Origin: Bacteroidota bacterium
Lineage (GTDB): Bacteria > Bacteroidota > Ignavibacteria > UBA10030
Direction: 5' to 3'
NCBI GenBank assembly: GCA_021813905.1
Contig: JAKAJH010000025.1
Location: 1 to 47,011, forward strand
DNA: 47,011 nt
In this document: one piece after another, positions 18,885 through 28,900 of the stretch
Numbering within the stretch: position 1 is the first letter of the stretch
Layout: the number at the start of each line of letters is the position of its first letter
Translations under genes and position numbers: made by a program
Notes under the pieces: generated by a model
What the model was told of the DNA's origin: nothing
Database searches by the model: none
Seen by the model: only the letters and a program-made list of their open reading frames with translations

Positions 18885-19793
18885 ATGCGTCGATCTGCCC
18901 CCGTGCGCCTTCTTCTGCTCGCACTCTTCATGGCATGCGCGAGCCATTCCTCCTTTTCCCAGCTTTCGAAGAACTCCCGCTGGAAGAACGATCTCTCCCG
19001 GCGATATACGGTCACGACGAATATCTTGTACACGCCGGTCGATACGGTCCGGGCTCGTCTGGACCTCTACGTGCCGCAAGAGACTGAGAAGCCGGTGCCC
19101 GTGCTCCTGTGGATCCATGGCGGGGGATGGGGACGGCTGTCGAAAGACTCTGTGTCCGGACAGATCATTCCTTATCTTCAGATGGGATGGGTGGTGGTGA
19201 ACGTCGACTACCGGCTGAGCTCTGACGCGCTTGCTCCTACGGCGGTCGAAGACTGCCGGAGCGCGCTGCGCTGGATCTACGATCACGCGGAGGAGATCAA
19301 AGCGGACACATCGCGAATCGTCGTCAGTGGAACGTCGGCCGGCGGCCATCTGGCGCTGATGACGGGCATGCTGGCTCCCGGGACCGCGCTTGACGCCAAT
19401 TGTCCCGGTCCGCCGATGCGTGTTGCGTCGATCATCAATTTCTACGGCATCACGGACGTGAACGATCTCCTTGCGGGCTCGCCGAACCGGCGCGGATATG
19501 CCGTGAAGTGGATCGGCGATCAATCGGACGCGGCGTCCGTGGCACGGATCGTCTCTCCGCTAACCTACGTGCGTGCCGGTCTTCCGCCGATCCTGTCTAT
19601 CCAGGGAGACGCCGATCCGACGGTCCCGTATCAGCACTCCGTTCGGCTTCACGAGGCGCTGACCGCCGCGGGAGTCCCCAACGAGTTGATGACGATCCCC
19701 GGCGGTGTACATGGCAAGTTTACGAAGGAACAGAACCGGGAGATCGAGGTCCGCATCCGCGACTTCCTCACGCGGTACGGAATTGTGAACTGA
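18885..19793 (+). CDS. Secreted alpha/beta-hydrolase, BD-FAE-like carbohydrate esterase
   Basis: 302 residues. The ATG at 18885 was chosen because a hydrophobic signal follows (RLLLLALFMACASHSS); a lipoprotein cleavage at C18 is possible but the lipobox is imperfect. The oxyanion motif is HGGGWG (78-83), the nucleophile elbow GTSAGG has S151, the acid is D244 (GDADPTVP) and the base is H276 (GGVHG). This is the acetyl/feruloyl-esterase-like branch of alpha/beta hydrolases. In a uronate locus it could remove acetyl or other acyl groups that block lyases. Substrate not determinable. It directly precedes the GH88 gene by seven bases. Confidence 0.75.
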   Translation: MRRSAPVRLLLLALFMACASHSSFSQLSKNSRWKNDLSRRYTVTTNILYTPVDTVRARLDLYVPQETEKPVPVLLWIHGGGWGRLSKDSVSGQIIPYLQMGWVVVNVDYRLSSDALAPTAVEDCRSALRWIYDHAEEIKADTSRIVVSGTSAGGHLALMTGMLAPGTALDANCPGPPMRVASIINFYGITDVNDLLAGSPNRRGYAVKWIGDQSDAASVARIVSPLTYVRAGLPPILSIQGDADPTVPYQHSVRLHEALTAAGVPNELMTIPGGVHGKFTKEQNREIEVRIRDFLTRYGIVN

Positions 19794-19800
19794 AAAAAAG

Positions 19801-21027
19801 ATGGTGCGGTGCGCTCAAATGAACGGTCTCCGCGTGGCGCTGCTCTTCGGCGTGTGCATCGCACTCCTCTGTCCGATGGAAATGCGGAGCCAGGATCTGA
19901 CTCACAAGCTTGCGCCGGCCCTGTCGCTCGCCCGTGATCGGCTCCGGCAAATGGTCATCGCATACGGCGACAGCGTGCGCTATCCGCGGAGCATTCTCCC
20001 GAACGGCCAGTGGCGCACGGTCCGTCCGACGGACTGGACCAGCGGGTTCTTTCCGGGTTGCCTGTGGCAGATGGCCGGGATCACGCGGGATTCCTTCTTT
20101 CTCCGCGCGGCGGAGCGCTGGACGAATGGACTTGAGAGCGTACAGACGTACGACGGATCGCACGATATCGGTTTTATCATGGTATGCAGCTTTGGCAACG
20201 CGCAACGTGTTGAACCATGCCCGGAGTATCGGACGGTGCTCCTGCAGTCGGCGCGGACGCTGTTGACGCGCTACAATCCCACCGTCGGTTGCATCCGGTC
20301 CTGGGACAACCGCAAATGGGAGTTCCCGGTCATCATCGACAACATGATGAACCTGGAGCTGCTGTTCTGGGCGTCGCAGCACGGCGGGACGAGGGCAATG
20401 TATGATGCGGCCGTGAGCCATGCGGAACGGACAATGAAGAATCATATCCGGCCTGACGGCAGCACGTACCATGTTGTCGATTACGATACGCTGACCGGTC
20501 GCGTGCTTGCGAAGAACACGCATCAGGGGGCTTCGGATTCTTCCACATGGTCGCGCGGTCAGGCGTGGGCGATCTACGGATTCACAATGGCGTACCGGTA
20601 CAGCCACGAAGGAGAATTCCTTGCCACGGCCGTCCGGGTGGCGGACGCTTTCCTCCGCCGCTTGCCGGCGGATCACGTGCCGTACTGGGATTTCGACACG
20701 CCTGGCATTCCAAATGAGCCGCGCGATGCTTCGGCGGGCGCCGTTGCGGCTTCGGGATTGCTGGAACTCAGTTCGTTCATTGAGGATGAGGTCCTGCGTC
20801 GTCGCTACGGCGATGCGGCTGTCTCCATACTGCTCGCGCTTGCGCAGGCGCCGTATTTGCAAACAGCAGACGGCAGCCGCGGAATTCTGGGGCATTCCAC
20901 CGGAAGCAAACCGGCGGCGAGCGAGGTCGATACGGATCTGATCTACGGTGACTACTACTTCATCGAAGCCATGCGGAGAGCGCTCGCTCTGGAAGGCGCC
21001 GCAAATCAGACAGAAAGCGTGCGATGA
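19801..21027 (+). CDS. GH88-family unsaturated glucuronyl hydrolase
   Basis: 408 residues, start at 19801 or at the in-frame ATG at 19819; both give a signal peptide with cleavage near MRSQD. The alpha6/alpha6-barrel signatures of unsaturated glucuronyl hydrolase are present: DWTSGFFPGCLW (78-89), D122 in SHDIGF, D180 in IIDNMMN (the two catalytic aspartates of the family), and STWSRGQAW. GH88 hydrates the double bond of a delta-4,5-unsaturated uronic acid at the non-reducing end of lyase products and so frees unsaturated monouronate for KdgF. No sorting domain; periplasmic. The stop overlaps the next start (ATGA). Confidence 0.87.
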   Translation: MVRCAQMNGLRVALLFGVCIALLCPMEMRSQDLTHKLAPALSLARDRLRQMVIAYGDSVRYPRSILPNGQWRTVRPTDWTSGFFPGCLWQMAGITRDSFFLRAAERWTNGLESVQTYDGSHDIGFIMVCSFGNAQRVEPCPEYRTVLLQSARTLLTRYNPTVGCIRSWDNRKWEFPVIIDNMMNLELLFWASQHGGTRAMYDAAVSHAERTMKNHIRPDGSTYHVVDYDTLTGRVLAKNTHQGASDSSTWSRGQAWAIYGFTMAYRYSHEGEFLATAVRVADAFLRRLPADHVPYWDFDTPGIPNEPRDASAGAVAASGLLELSSFIEDEVLRRRYGDAAVSILLALAQAPYLQTADGSRGILGHSTGSKPAASEVDTDLIYGDYYFIEAMRRALALEGAANQTESVR

Positions 21028-22199
21028 AGCGTACTCTGCTGATCGCGTCGGCATTTGTGATGATGTGCGTTGCAGGGCAGGCGCAGGAGAAGGCGTTTGA
21101 CCTGGTCGCCCGGACGGACGGTCCGCGGATCATCGCTCAGGCGGATTTGTTTCTGCAGACTGCTCCTCAGACGGTGACGGCCTTTCCGGCTCCGTGCAGC
21201 GCCGGCGGGCCGCACGATTTCTACTCCGAGGGCGACTACTGGTGGCCGGATCCGGCGCACCCGGAAGGCCCCTATGTGCAGCGGGATGGATTGACGAATC
21301 CCCACAACTTCGTGGCTCATCGTCGGGCGATGGTGGAATTCAGTCAGGCGGTCGCGACGCTCACGGCGGCATATCGGATCACGCACGACTCGAAGTATGC
21401 GCGGCACGCCGTGCGCCACCTCCGGGCCTGGTTCGAGGTCGACAGCACGATGATGAACCCGAATCTGCTGTACGCTCAGGCCATCCGAAACAAGGTGACC
21501 GGACGCGGCATCGGTATCATCGATACGATCCATCTGATCGAGATCGCCAGGGCGGTGGAGATCCTGTCAGAAATGGGAGCGCTCCCGTCCGAGGATGCAG
21601 CCGCGATCAGAAGCTGGTTCGCGAAATACGTCGAATGGATGACGACACATCGGTACGGACTGGATGAACGGGCGGCGAAGAACAACCATGGCACCTGGTG
21701 GGTCGCGCAGGTGGCGGCGTTCGCGCGCGCGAGCGGAGATACGGCGCGGATGGATTTGTGTCGTGAACGATTCCGCACGGTGTTGGTGCCGGATCAGATG
21801 GCGGCCGACGGGAGCTTCCCGCTCGAACTGAGCCGAACGAAGCCGTATAACTACAGCATCTTCAATCTCGAGGGGTTCACGCTTATTTGCCGGATCCTGT
21901 CGACACCATCGGACGACCTGTGGCATTTCACACTCCCCGATGGAAGAGGGCTGGCGAGGGCGATGTCGTTCATGGTGCCGTACATGTCCGACAAATCCCG
22001 CTGGCCGTTTCCGCCGGATGTGCTTCACTTTGAAGACCTTCCGGGCCGCCCCGCGTGTCTCCTCCTCGCCGGTCTCGCGCTTCCGGAGCCGCGTGATGTG
22101 GCGCTCTGGCGGTCTCTGGATCCGACAATGAAGAGTGAGGAAATGCTCCGGAATACGGCGGTGAAACAGCCGCTCTTGTGGATCGACGAGGAGGAATGA
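21024..22199 (+). CDS. Alginate-lyase-family polysaccharide lyase, PL38-like (copy 2)
   Basis: 391 residues with signal peptide (cleavage near GQAQE), coupled to GH88 by a four-base overlap. It shares the layout of the lyase at 16041: HDFYSEGDYWWPDP, MNPNLLYAQAIRN, NNH at 220-222 (AKNNHGTWW), and Y277 in RTKPYNYSIFNL. It is well diverged: the Tyr after the NNH motif in copy 1 (HGSWYD) is Trp here (HGTWWV), and the spacing of the middle differs. Both keep the presumed His and Tyr, so both are expected to be active, perhaps on different linkages or chain lengths. Probably periplasmic. Confidence 0.75.
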   Translation: MKRTLLIASAFVMMCVAGQAQEKAFDLVARTDGPRIIAQADLFLQTAPQTVTAFPAPCSAGGPHDFYSEGDYWWPDPAHPEGPYVQRDGLTNPHNFVAHRRAMVEFSQAVATLTAAYRITHDSKYARHAVRHLRAWFEVDSTMMNPNLLYAQAIRNKVTGRGIGIIDTIHLIEIARAVEILSEMGALPSEDAAAIRSWFAKYVEWMTTHRYGLDERAAKNNHGTWWVAQVAAFARASGDTARMDLCRERFRTVLVPDQMAADGSFPLELSRTKPYNYSIFNLEGFTLICRILSTPSDDLWHFTLPDGRGLARAMSFMVPYMSDKSRWPFPPDVLHFEDLPGRPACLLLAGLALPEPRDVALWRSLDPTMKSEEMLRNTAVKQPLLWIDEEE

Positions 22200-24670
22200 T
22201 GAAGAACAGCGTGCGCGGTTGCTCGCATTCGGCCGTCCGGGCGCTCAGGCTGCTGGCCGCGATCAGTGTCCTGTCGGGCGTCTCCCGCGAGGTGAGGACG
22301 CAGACGATCTTCGATCGTGAGGAACGGCAGGAGATGCTGCTGAATGACGGCTGGTCCTATCTTGAGCGCGATCTGTCGGCCGTTGACGACGTGCAAAACG
22401 TTCGGGCCGGATGGGTGGCGGTCACGCTTCCGCACACATGGAACCGGACCGATGTCCTCGATCAGGAACCGGGTTATCGGCGCTCCGCCGGATGGTACCG
22501 GCGCGAACTGATCATCCCGCCGCTGGCGAACGATCTGCGCATCCTCCTTCATTTCGAGGGCGTGAACATCACCAGCGATGTGTATGCGAATGGCCGGCGG
22601 GCAGGCGGGCACGTCGGAGGCTACGTGGGATTTACGGTGGATCTCACACCACTTGTTCATTCCGGCTCCAACAGAATTGACGTGCGCGTGAGCAACGCCT
22701 ACGATCCGGATGTGATCCCTTCTCAAAAGTCTGACTTCTGCATCTATGGCGGAATCACGCGAAATGTTCATCTGCTCGTGGTTCCGTCGCGCTTCATTGA
22801 AGGGGTTCGCATCTCGACACCGGCCGTGAGCAAGTCGTCGGCGTCGACGGAGATCGCGCTCGACTTCCGGAACGAGCGGGCGTCGGGTTCCGCAGCTGTT
22901 GCCGACATCTCACTGAAAGATCCTGACGGCCTTGTCATTGCACGCGTTACGCGGGACGTGATGCTGGCTTCGGGCACATCGACAATGCGCGTGAAGCTTG
23001 CGGACATTCGCAACCCCCGGTTGTGGTCACCGTCCGATCCGAGGCTCTACACTGTGGACATCCGGCTCAGGGAAGGCGACCATATCCTCGATCGACGCGA
23101 GGAGCGCATCGGTTACCGGTGGTATGAATTCAAAGAACACGGTCCCTTCTTTCTCAACGGTGAGCGAATGCTGCTGCGCGGCACGCATCGGCACGAGGAT
23201 TATGCGGGATACGGGAATGCCGTGCCCGACAGTCTTCAGCGCAAGGACATGGTGATGATCAAGGATCTGGGGGCCAACTTCGTCCGACTGGCGCATTATC
23301 CGCAAGCGCCGGAAGTGTACCGTGCATGCGATGAGCTCGGCATTCTCGTGTGGGATGAGCTCCCCTGGTGCCGGGGAGGGGTCGGCGGAGATGTGTGGAA
23401 GGAGAACACGCGCCGCCTGCTGAAGGAGCAGATCCTCCAGAACTTCAATCATCCTTCCATCATCATCCATTCACTCGGGAATGAATTCTCGTGGCTGCCG
23501 GACGTACCCGGAGGGGATGATCTCGATTCTTTGAACTCGATGCTGAAATCGCTCAATGAAATCGCACATGCGCTCGATCCCTCCCGACTCACGGCAACGC
23601 GCAAGTTCACCGAAGGAACCGACCTGGTGGACGTCGTCTCTCCGTCTCTCTGGCCGGGATGGTACAACGGTTACTTCAAAGGCTATGAAAAAGCGTTGGC
23701 GGACTCACGGTCAAAGTATATCCGATTCTTTCATGCAGAGTACGGTGGCGACAGCCATGTCGGGCGGCATTCCGAGAATCCGGTTTTCGGCGATGGCCTG
23801 ACCGGGCCCGATGCGTGGGAAGAGGACATCAAGCCGCAGAAGATGAAGAATGTCTCCGTGTCCGGCGATTGGAGCGAGAGCTACATCGTCAACCTGTTCG
23901 ACTGGTATCTCCATGTTTCGGAGCAGACGCCCTGGCTGACGGGCAACGCGCAATGGGCGTTCAAGGACTTCCCGACGCCTCTCCGGCCCGAAAATCCGAT
24001 TCCGTACATGAATCAGAAGGGTCTGGTGGACCGGGCGGGAAAGCCGAAAGACGCCTACTACGTGTTCAAAAGCTACTGGACCACGTCGCCATCGTTCTGC
24101 TATATCGAATCGCACACCTGGACGGAACGCACGGGGCCCGCCGGTGCGAAACGGCCGGTGAAGGTGTTCAGCAACTGTCCCAGGGTGGAGCTCCTGCTGA
24201 ATGGCGTCAGCCTAGGTGTGTGGGACCGGGACATCGCGAAGTATCCTGCCTGCGGACTAGTCTGGGATGTCCCGTTCGCTGCCGGGAAGAACCTTCTCAC
24301 GGCCGTCGGGCGGAAGGGCGCAGCCGTCATCGCTCAGGATTCCATGGCCGTGACGTATGATACGGTCAGGAGCGGGGATCCGGATCATGTCGAGCTGACG
24401 TCTTCACGCCAGTCGGATGGAAGCATGCTGATCACCGCAATAGTAGTGGATCTGCACGGTCGCCGTTGTCTCGACTACAACCGGCGCATATATTTTGCGC
24501 ACGATGGCGGCGGCTTTCTCCGTGAGAATGAAGGCACGCCGACGCGGAGTTCGGTGATTGAGATGGCGAACGGGGTCGCGCGCATCGAATTCGTTCCGGA
24601 GCCGGGGCATCGGACCGTGATCGAGGCCCGCAATCAGGATTTCAAGGGAGCATATCTGGTCTTTGAATAA
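22199..24670 (+). CDS. GH2-family glycoside hydrolase, possible beta-glucuronidase
   Basis: 823 residues; AGGAGG lies four bases before the ATG at 22199 (a second ATG at 22196 overlaps the previous stop). Signal-like N-terminus, then the GH2 jelly-roll with VTLPHTWNRTD and SAGWYRRELIIP, an Ig-like domain, and a TIM barrel with acid/base E429 (HSLGNEFSW) and nucleophile E514 (FHAEYGGD). After the barrel NQKGLVDRAGKPKDAYY resembles the Asn-x-Lys region that recognises the carboxylate in beta-glucuronidases, though other GH2 enzymes carry similar text. C-terminal Ig-like domains (about 640-823) follow. Located beside GH88 and lyases, so glucuronidase is plausible; beta-galactosidase cannot be excluded. 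Confidence 0.78.
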   Translation: MKNSVRGCSHSAVRALRLLAAISVLSGVSREVRTQTIFDREERQEMLLNDGWSYLERDLSAVDDVQNVRAGWVAVTLPHTWNRTDVLDQEPGYRRSAGWYRRELIIPPLANDLRILLHFEGVNITSDVYANGRRAGGHVGGYVGFTVDLTPLVHSGSNRIDVRVSNAYDPDVIPSQKSDFCIYGGITRNVHLLVVPSRFIEGVRISTPAVSKSSASTEIALDFRNERASGSAAVADISLKDPDGLVIARVTRDVMLASGTSTMRVKLADIRNPRLWSPSDPRLYTVDIRLREGDHILDRREERIGYRWYEFKEHGPFFLNGERMLLRGTHRHEDYAGYGNAVPDSLQRKDMVMIKDLGANFVRLAHYPQAPEVYRACDELGILVWDELPWCRGGVGGDVWKENTRRLLKEQILQNFNHPSIIIHSLGNEFSWLPDVPGGDDLDSLNSMLKSLNEIAHALDPSRLTATRKFTEGTDLVDVVSPSLWPGWYNGYFKGYEKALADSRSKYIRFFHAEYGGDSHVGRHSENPVFGDGLTGPDAWEEDIKPQKMKNVSVSGDWSESYIVNLFDWYLHVSEQTPWLTGNAQWAFKDFPTPLRPENPIPYMNQKGLVDRAGKPKDAYYVFKSYWTTSPSFCYIESHTWTERTGPAGAKRPVKVFSNCPRVELLLNGVSLGVWDRDIAKYPACGLVWDVPFAAGKNLLTAVGRKGAAVIAQDSMAVTYDTVRSGDPDHVELTSSRQSDGSMLITAIVVDLHGRRCLDYNRRIYFAHDGGGFLRENEGTPTRSSVIEMANGVARIEFVPEPGHRTVIEARNQDFKGAYLVFE

Positions 24671-24758
24671 GTCCGGCCCCGCCGGTTCGATCGTCGCGAA
24701 AGACGCGATGACGCGCGGTGGACCGTTCGGTCGGTCATTACACAGGAATACGGCGATC

Positions 24759-25781
24759 ATGAAGACAGTCTGTTTTGGTGAGATCATGTTGCGCTTGTCT
24801 CCTCCGGAGCACCAGCGCTTCGTCCAGGCGTCACAATTCGACGCAACATTCGGAGGCGGCGAGGCAAATGTGGCTGTGTCGCTGGCACAATTCGGCCACG
24901 AATCGCACTACGTATCACGCGTCCCGGCCCATGAGATCGGCGAAGCGGCCATCAATGCCTTGCGGCGCTTCGGCGTGCGCACGGATCATGTTCAGCGGGG
25001 CGGTGACCGGTTGGGCGTGTACTTCCTGGAGAACGGCGCCTCCCAGCGGCCCTCGAAAGTGATCTACGACCGCACCGGTGCCGCGATCGCCGGGATCACA
25101 CCGGGGATGGTGGAATGGTCCGCGGTCCTCGCCGGGGCCCATTGGTTCCATGTCACGGGAATCACGCCCGCGCTCAGCGAATCCGCGGCTGAGACCGCGA
25201 TCGCCGCGGTGCGTCAGGCGCGTCACCTGGGGGTTCCGGTGAGCTGCGACCTGAACTACCGCAAAAAGTTATGGAGCCGCGATCGCGCAGAGAAGGTCAT
25301 GGCCCAGGTCATGGAGAATGTAGACCTTGTGATCGCGAACGAAGAAGATGCGGACATGGTCTTCGGCATCCGCGCTGTCGATGCGGATGTGCAGGCTGGC
25401 AGCGTGCAGGCTGAGTCCTACCGCTCCGTGGCCGAACAGCTCATCAAGCGGTTTCCGACGGTGAAGCAGGTCGCCATCACGCTCCGCGAAAGCCTCTCCG
25501 CATCCGACAACCGTTGGTCGGCGATTGCGTGGGACGGCAAGGAGTTCGTCCGGAGCCGCACCTATGCGATGCACATTGTGGACCGGGTCGGCGGGGGAGA
25601 CGCGTTCGCCGCGGGACTGATCCACGGGCTGCTCCACCGTCAGCCGATCGCGCAGGCGCTCGAATTCGGCGTGGCGGCATCCTGCCTCAAACACACCATC
25701 CCCGGCGACTTCAACCACGTGACCGTCGCGGAGGTTGAGTATCTGGTGAAGGGCGGCGGCAGCGGCCGTGTGCAGCGCTGA
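24759..25781 (+). CDS. kdgK: 2-keto-3-deoxygluconate kinase, PfkB family
   Basis: 340 residues. The ATG at 24759 gives the usual start KTVCFGEIMLRLSPP. PfkB signature 1 is FGGGEANVAVSLAQFG (31-46) and signature 2 is VGGGDAFAAG with catalytic D281. KdgK phosphorylates KDG with ATP to KDPG, the substrate of the Eda encoded at 15040, completing the pathway. It closes the polysaccharide gene run, 88 bases after the GH2 stop. The family has fructokinases and other sugar kinases, but the CFGEIMLRLSP start and the pathway context favour KDG. Cytoplasmic. Confidence 0.85.
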   Translation: MKTVCFGEIMLRLSPPEHQRFVQASQFDATFGGGEANVAVSLAQFGHESHYVSRVPAHEIGEAAINALRRFGVRTDHVQRGGDRLGVYFLENGASQRPSKVIYDRTGAAIAGITPGMVEWSAVLAGAHWFHVTGITPALSESAAETAIAAVRQARHLGVPVSCDLNYRKKLWSRDRAEKVMAQVMENVDLVIANEEDADMVFGIRAVDADVQAGSVQAESYRSVAEQLIKRFPTVKQVAITLRESLSASDNRWSAIAWDGKEFVRSRTYAMHIVDRVGGGDAFAAGLIHGLLHRQPIAQALEFGVAASCLKHTIPGDFNHVTVAEVEYLVKGGGSGRVQR

Positions 25782-25790
25782 TCCGGCGCT

Positions 25791-25841
25791 TGATTCTGGT
25801 GCCGTTGCGCCGTATTTTGGGACAATCCGACGACGTTGTCC
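25791..25841 (+). promoter_or_regulatory. Candidate sigma70-like promoter with dyad downstream
   Basis: TTGATT (25791-25796), 16 bases, then TATTTT (25813-25818). Immediately after it a dyad GGACAA/TTGTCC (25820-25825 with 25836-25841) could be an operator or a weak terminator for kdgK; no T run follows. The next ATG is 148 bases downstream of the dyad, at 25989. Confidence 0.35.
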
Positions 25842-25988
25842 TGATATGATTATCCCTGTGAACGGCATTCCTGGTGCAAGACAGCGGCCGACGACCGGCA
25901 TGCTGATCCTCCCTTTTTGACCCCTCCCCGGACCGCCGATGAACGAATGATACCGACTAAAAGGGCGTGTGCGAAGCCACCGTCCGGT

Positions 25989-28900
25989 ATGAATCGCTCA
26001 TTCGGCTTGCTCAATATCGTCCCTCTCCTGCTCGTTGCTGCCGCGTCCCTGCGTGCGCAGGAGCGAACCGTCGCCATCCCACAGGACCGTCTTCCCGGGC
26101 CGCCGCGTGTCGAGGCGCATTTCGTCCTCCAGCCGGGCGATTCGGTCCTCACGCTGTCCCGGGAGTTCATCGTTGCCGGATCCGAGGTCGTCCGCGTGGA
26201 TTCGGGCAGGATCCTCACCTGCGGGGTTGATTACTTGCTTGATGAACGCTACGGCCGCATTTGGCTTGCACCGAGCCGATTGCCCGAGCTGTTCAGCCGG
26301 TATGGCGATTCCACGGGCCGGGTGCGGATCACAGTCCGGGCGCGGGCATTCGAGTTCTCGTTTCCACGGGAATCAGCGACCCGGATCGTTCCTGTGCAGC
26401 CGGAAAACACCGCGGCCGGCGGCTTGCGAGTGGTTGAGCCGATCCGCCGCTCGTTGACCGACGATCTGTTCGGCCCCGGCATCCGGAAGAGCGGCACACT
26501 CGTGCGCGGTTTCACCGTGGCGACCAACCGGGATCTGACACTCAATTCCGGATTCCGCATGCAGCTGGCGGGGAAGCTCGCAGACGATGTGGATGTGAGC
26601 GCCGCGCTGACCGACGAGAATTCCCCCATCCAGCCGGAAGGGACTACGCAGACGCTGCGCGAAGTGGACAAGGTGTACGTGGAGGTCCGGAATCCGTCCT
26701 ACTCCGCGACGCTTGGCGACTTCAATCTCGAGCTGGGGACGCCTGCCGACGGCGAATTCGGACGGCTGAACCGCAAATTGCAGGGTGCTCGCGGGATCGC
26801 CCTTTTCGACAAAGGAGCCGGTCCGTTTTCCTCTGTGAGCGCGAGCCTGACCGGCGCAACCGCGCGCGGAAAATATCAGACGAACCAGTTCCAGGGGCAG
26901 GATGGGGTGCAGGGACCGTACCGCCTGAGCGGAGTCGACGGTGAACCGCAGATCGTCGTGGTCGCGGGATCGGAACGCGTGTACATCGACGGGCAGCTGA
27001 TGTCCCGCGGAGAAGCGAACGACTATACGATCGACTACGCAAGCGGAGAGGTCACGTTCGCAAGCCGCCGACTGATCACGAGCGCCTCGCGGATCGTGGT
27101 CGACTTTGAATACGCGGATCAGCAGTACACCCGCAATCTCGTGGGTGGTGGATTGACGACGCAGACGCTGGGCGGCGCCCTGTCGGTGAACACGTCGTTC
27201 TATCAGGAGGCGGATGACCCCGATGCGCCGATCAGCACGACGCTGGACGACCAGGCGCGATCGGTCCTCGCGCACAGCGGAACGGACCGCTTCCGCGCAG
27301 CGCTCAGCGGCATCCGGAATGCGGGTCGCGATTCGGTCACCGGTGCAGGCCTCGGGCAGTACCTCATGCGCGACACTGTTATCGCCGGGCGCGTGTACTC
27401 CATCCTCGTGTACGCGCCGGGAGATCCGTTATCCGTCTTCACCGTCGTGTTCTCCCCGGTCGATCAGGTTCCGGCCGATTCCGCCGGCTATGTCCGGATC
27501 AGTCCGGGGCAATTCCGGTTTGCCGGTCCGGGCTCGGGCAACTACATGCCGCTGCAGTTCCTTCCGATGCCGCAGCTGCACCGGGTGTGGGACGTGAACG
27601 GCACCGCGCACGTTGCCGGGGGACTGAGCGTTGACGGTGAGTTTGCCGCCAGCCGCTTTAACGCCAATCGGTTTGCGTCTTCGGCGGCGGACGACGGCAA
27701 TGCGTACACGCTCCATGTGCGGTTCAATCCGGATCGCCTGATGATCGGCGGTTCGGATCTTGGACAGATGAACCTCGTGCTCACCGAACGGCGCATCCAG
27801 CAGTCGTTCCTCTCGCTTGATCGGGTGGACGACGTGGAGTTCAACCGGGAGTGGAACGTCGCGGGTCCGCGGGGAAGCGACGAAGAACTCCGCCAGGCGT
27901 CGCTGGAGTACCGGCCGATGTCAGCGCTGCGTGCAACGGCGCAGTATGGATTGCTCGACCGGCAGGGGGACACACGCTCAGTGCGTGTCTCGGGCGAGGC
28001 GGCTCTGACGGATTCGGTGTTGCCCTCGGCGGCGTACCGGTTCGAGGACATCAGCACGGACGAGCGGGTGTCCGCCGCCCGTTCGCAATGGCTTCGACAG
28101 TCGGGGGAGGCTGCTTACCGGCTCGGCCCCGTCCTTCCGGGCGTTCGCGTGGAAGCGGAGGACCGCCAACGAAGCTTCATGGGGAGCGATTCGCTGACCG
28201 ACGGATCCTTTCGTATCCTGGATATTGCTCCGCACGTCAGTTGGAATGCGACCCGTGTTATGTCTCTTTCGGCGGAAGTTCGCGGGCGATGGGAGGACAG
28301 CGCAGCAGCCGGAGCCGTTCGTCACGCCTCGGATGCGCTGACGCAGACGTACACGTGGCAGCTTCGCGATTGGCGGTCGATCCGGAGCACGCTCACGCTC
28401 AGCGCGCGGTCGGTCCGCTTCACCGAACGATTCCGGCAGCGCGGCAACGTGAACGATGACGTCCTTCTGATCCGATCGCAGTCGCGATTCACTCCGTGGA
28501 ATCGGGGCCTGGATGCGGACGTGTATTACGAGTTTTCGAATCAGAAATCGTCCCGATTGGAGCGGGTATTCGTCCGCGTCGCAAGAGGCTCTGGCAACTA
28601 TCGCTATCTGGGCGATTTGAACGGAAATCACGTCGCGGATGAGGCGGAGTTCGAGCAGACCCGATTCGACGGGGATTATGTGGTTCTCTACCTTCCGAGC
28701 GAGCAGATGTACCCCGTGGCCAACGTCCAAACTGCCCTTCGCCTGCGTGTTCAGCCGGAACGGCTCATGTCGGCCTCCTCCGGTGCGCTTGCACGGGTCC
28801 TCCGGTCCGTGTCGTCGGAGACATCCGTGCGGATCGACGAGAAATCGCGCGATCCGGAGACGAAACAGATCACACTTCTCAATCTCTCTCATTTCCTGAA

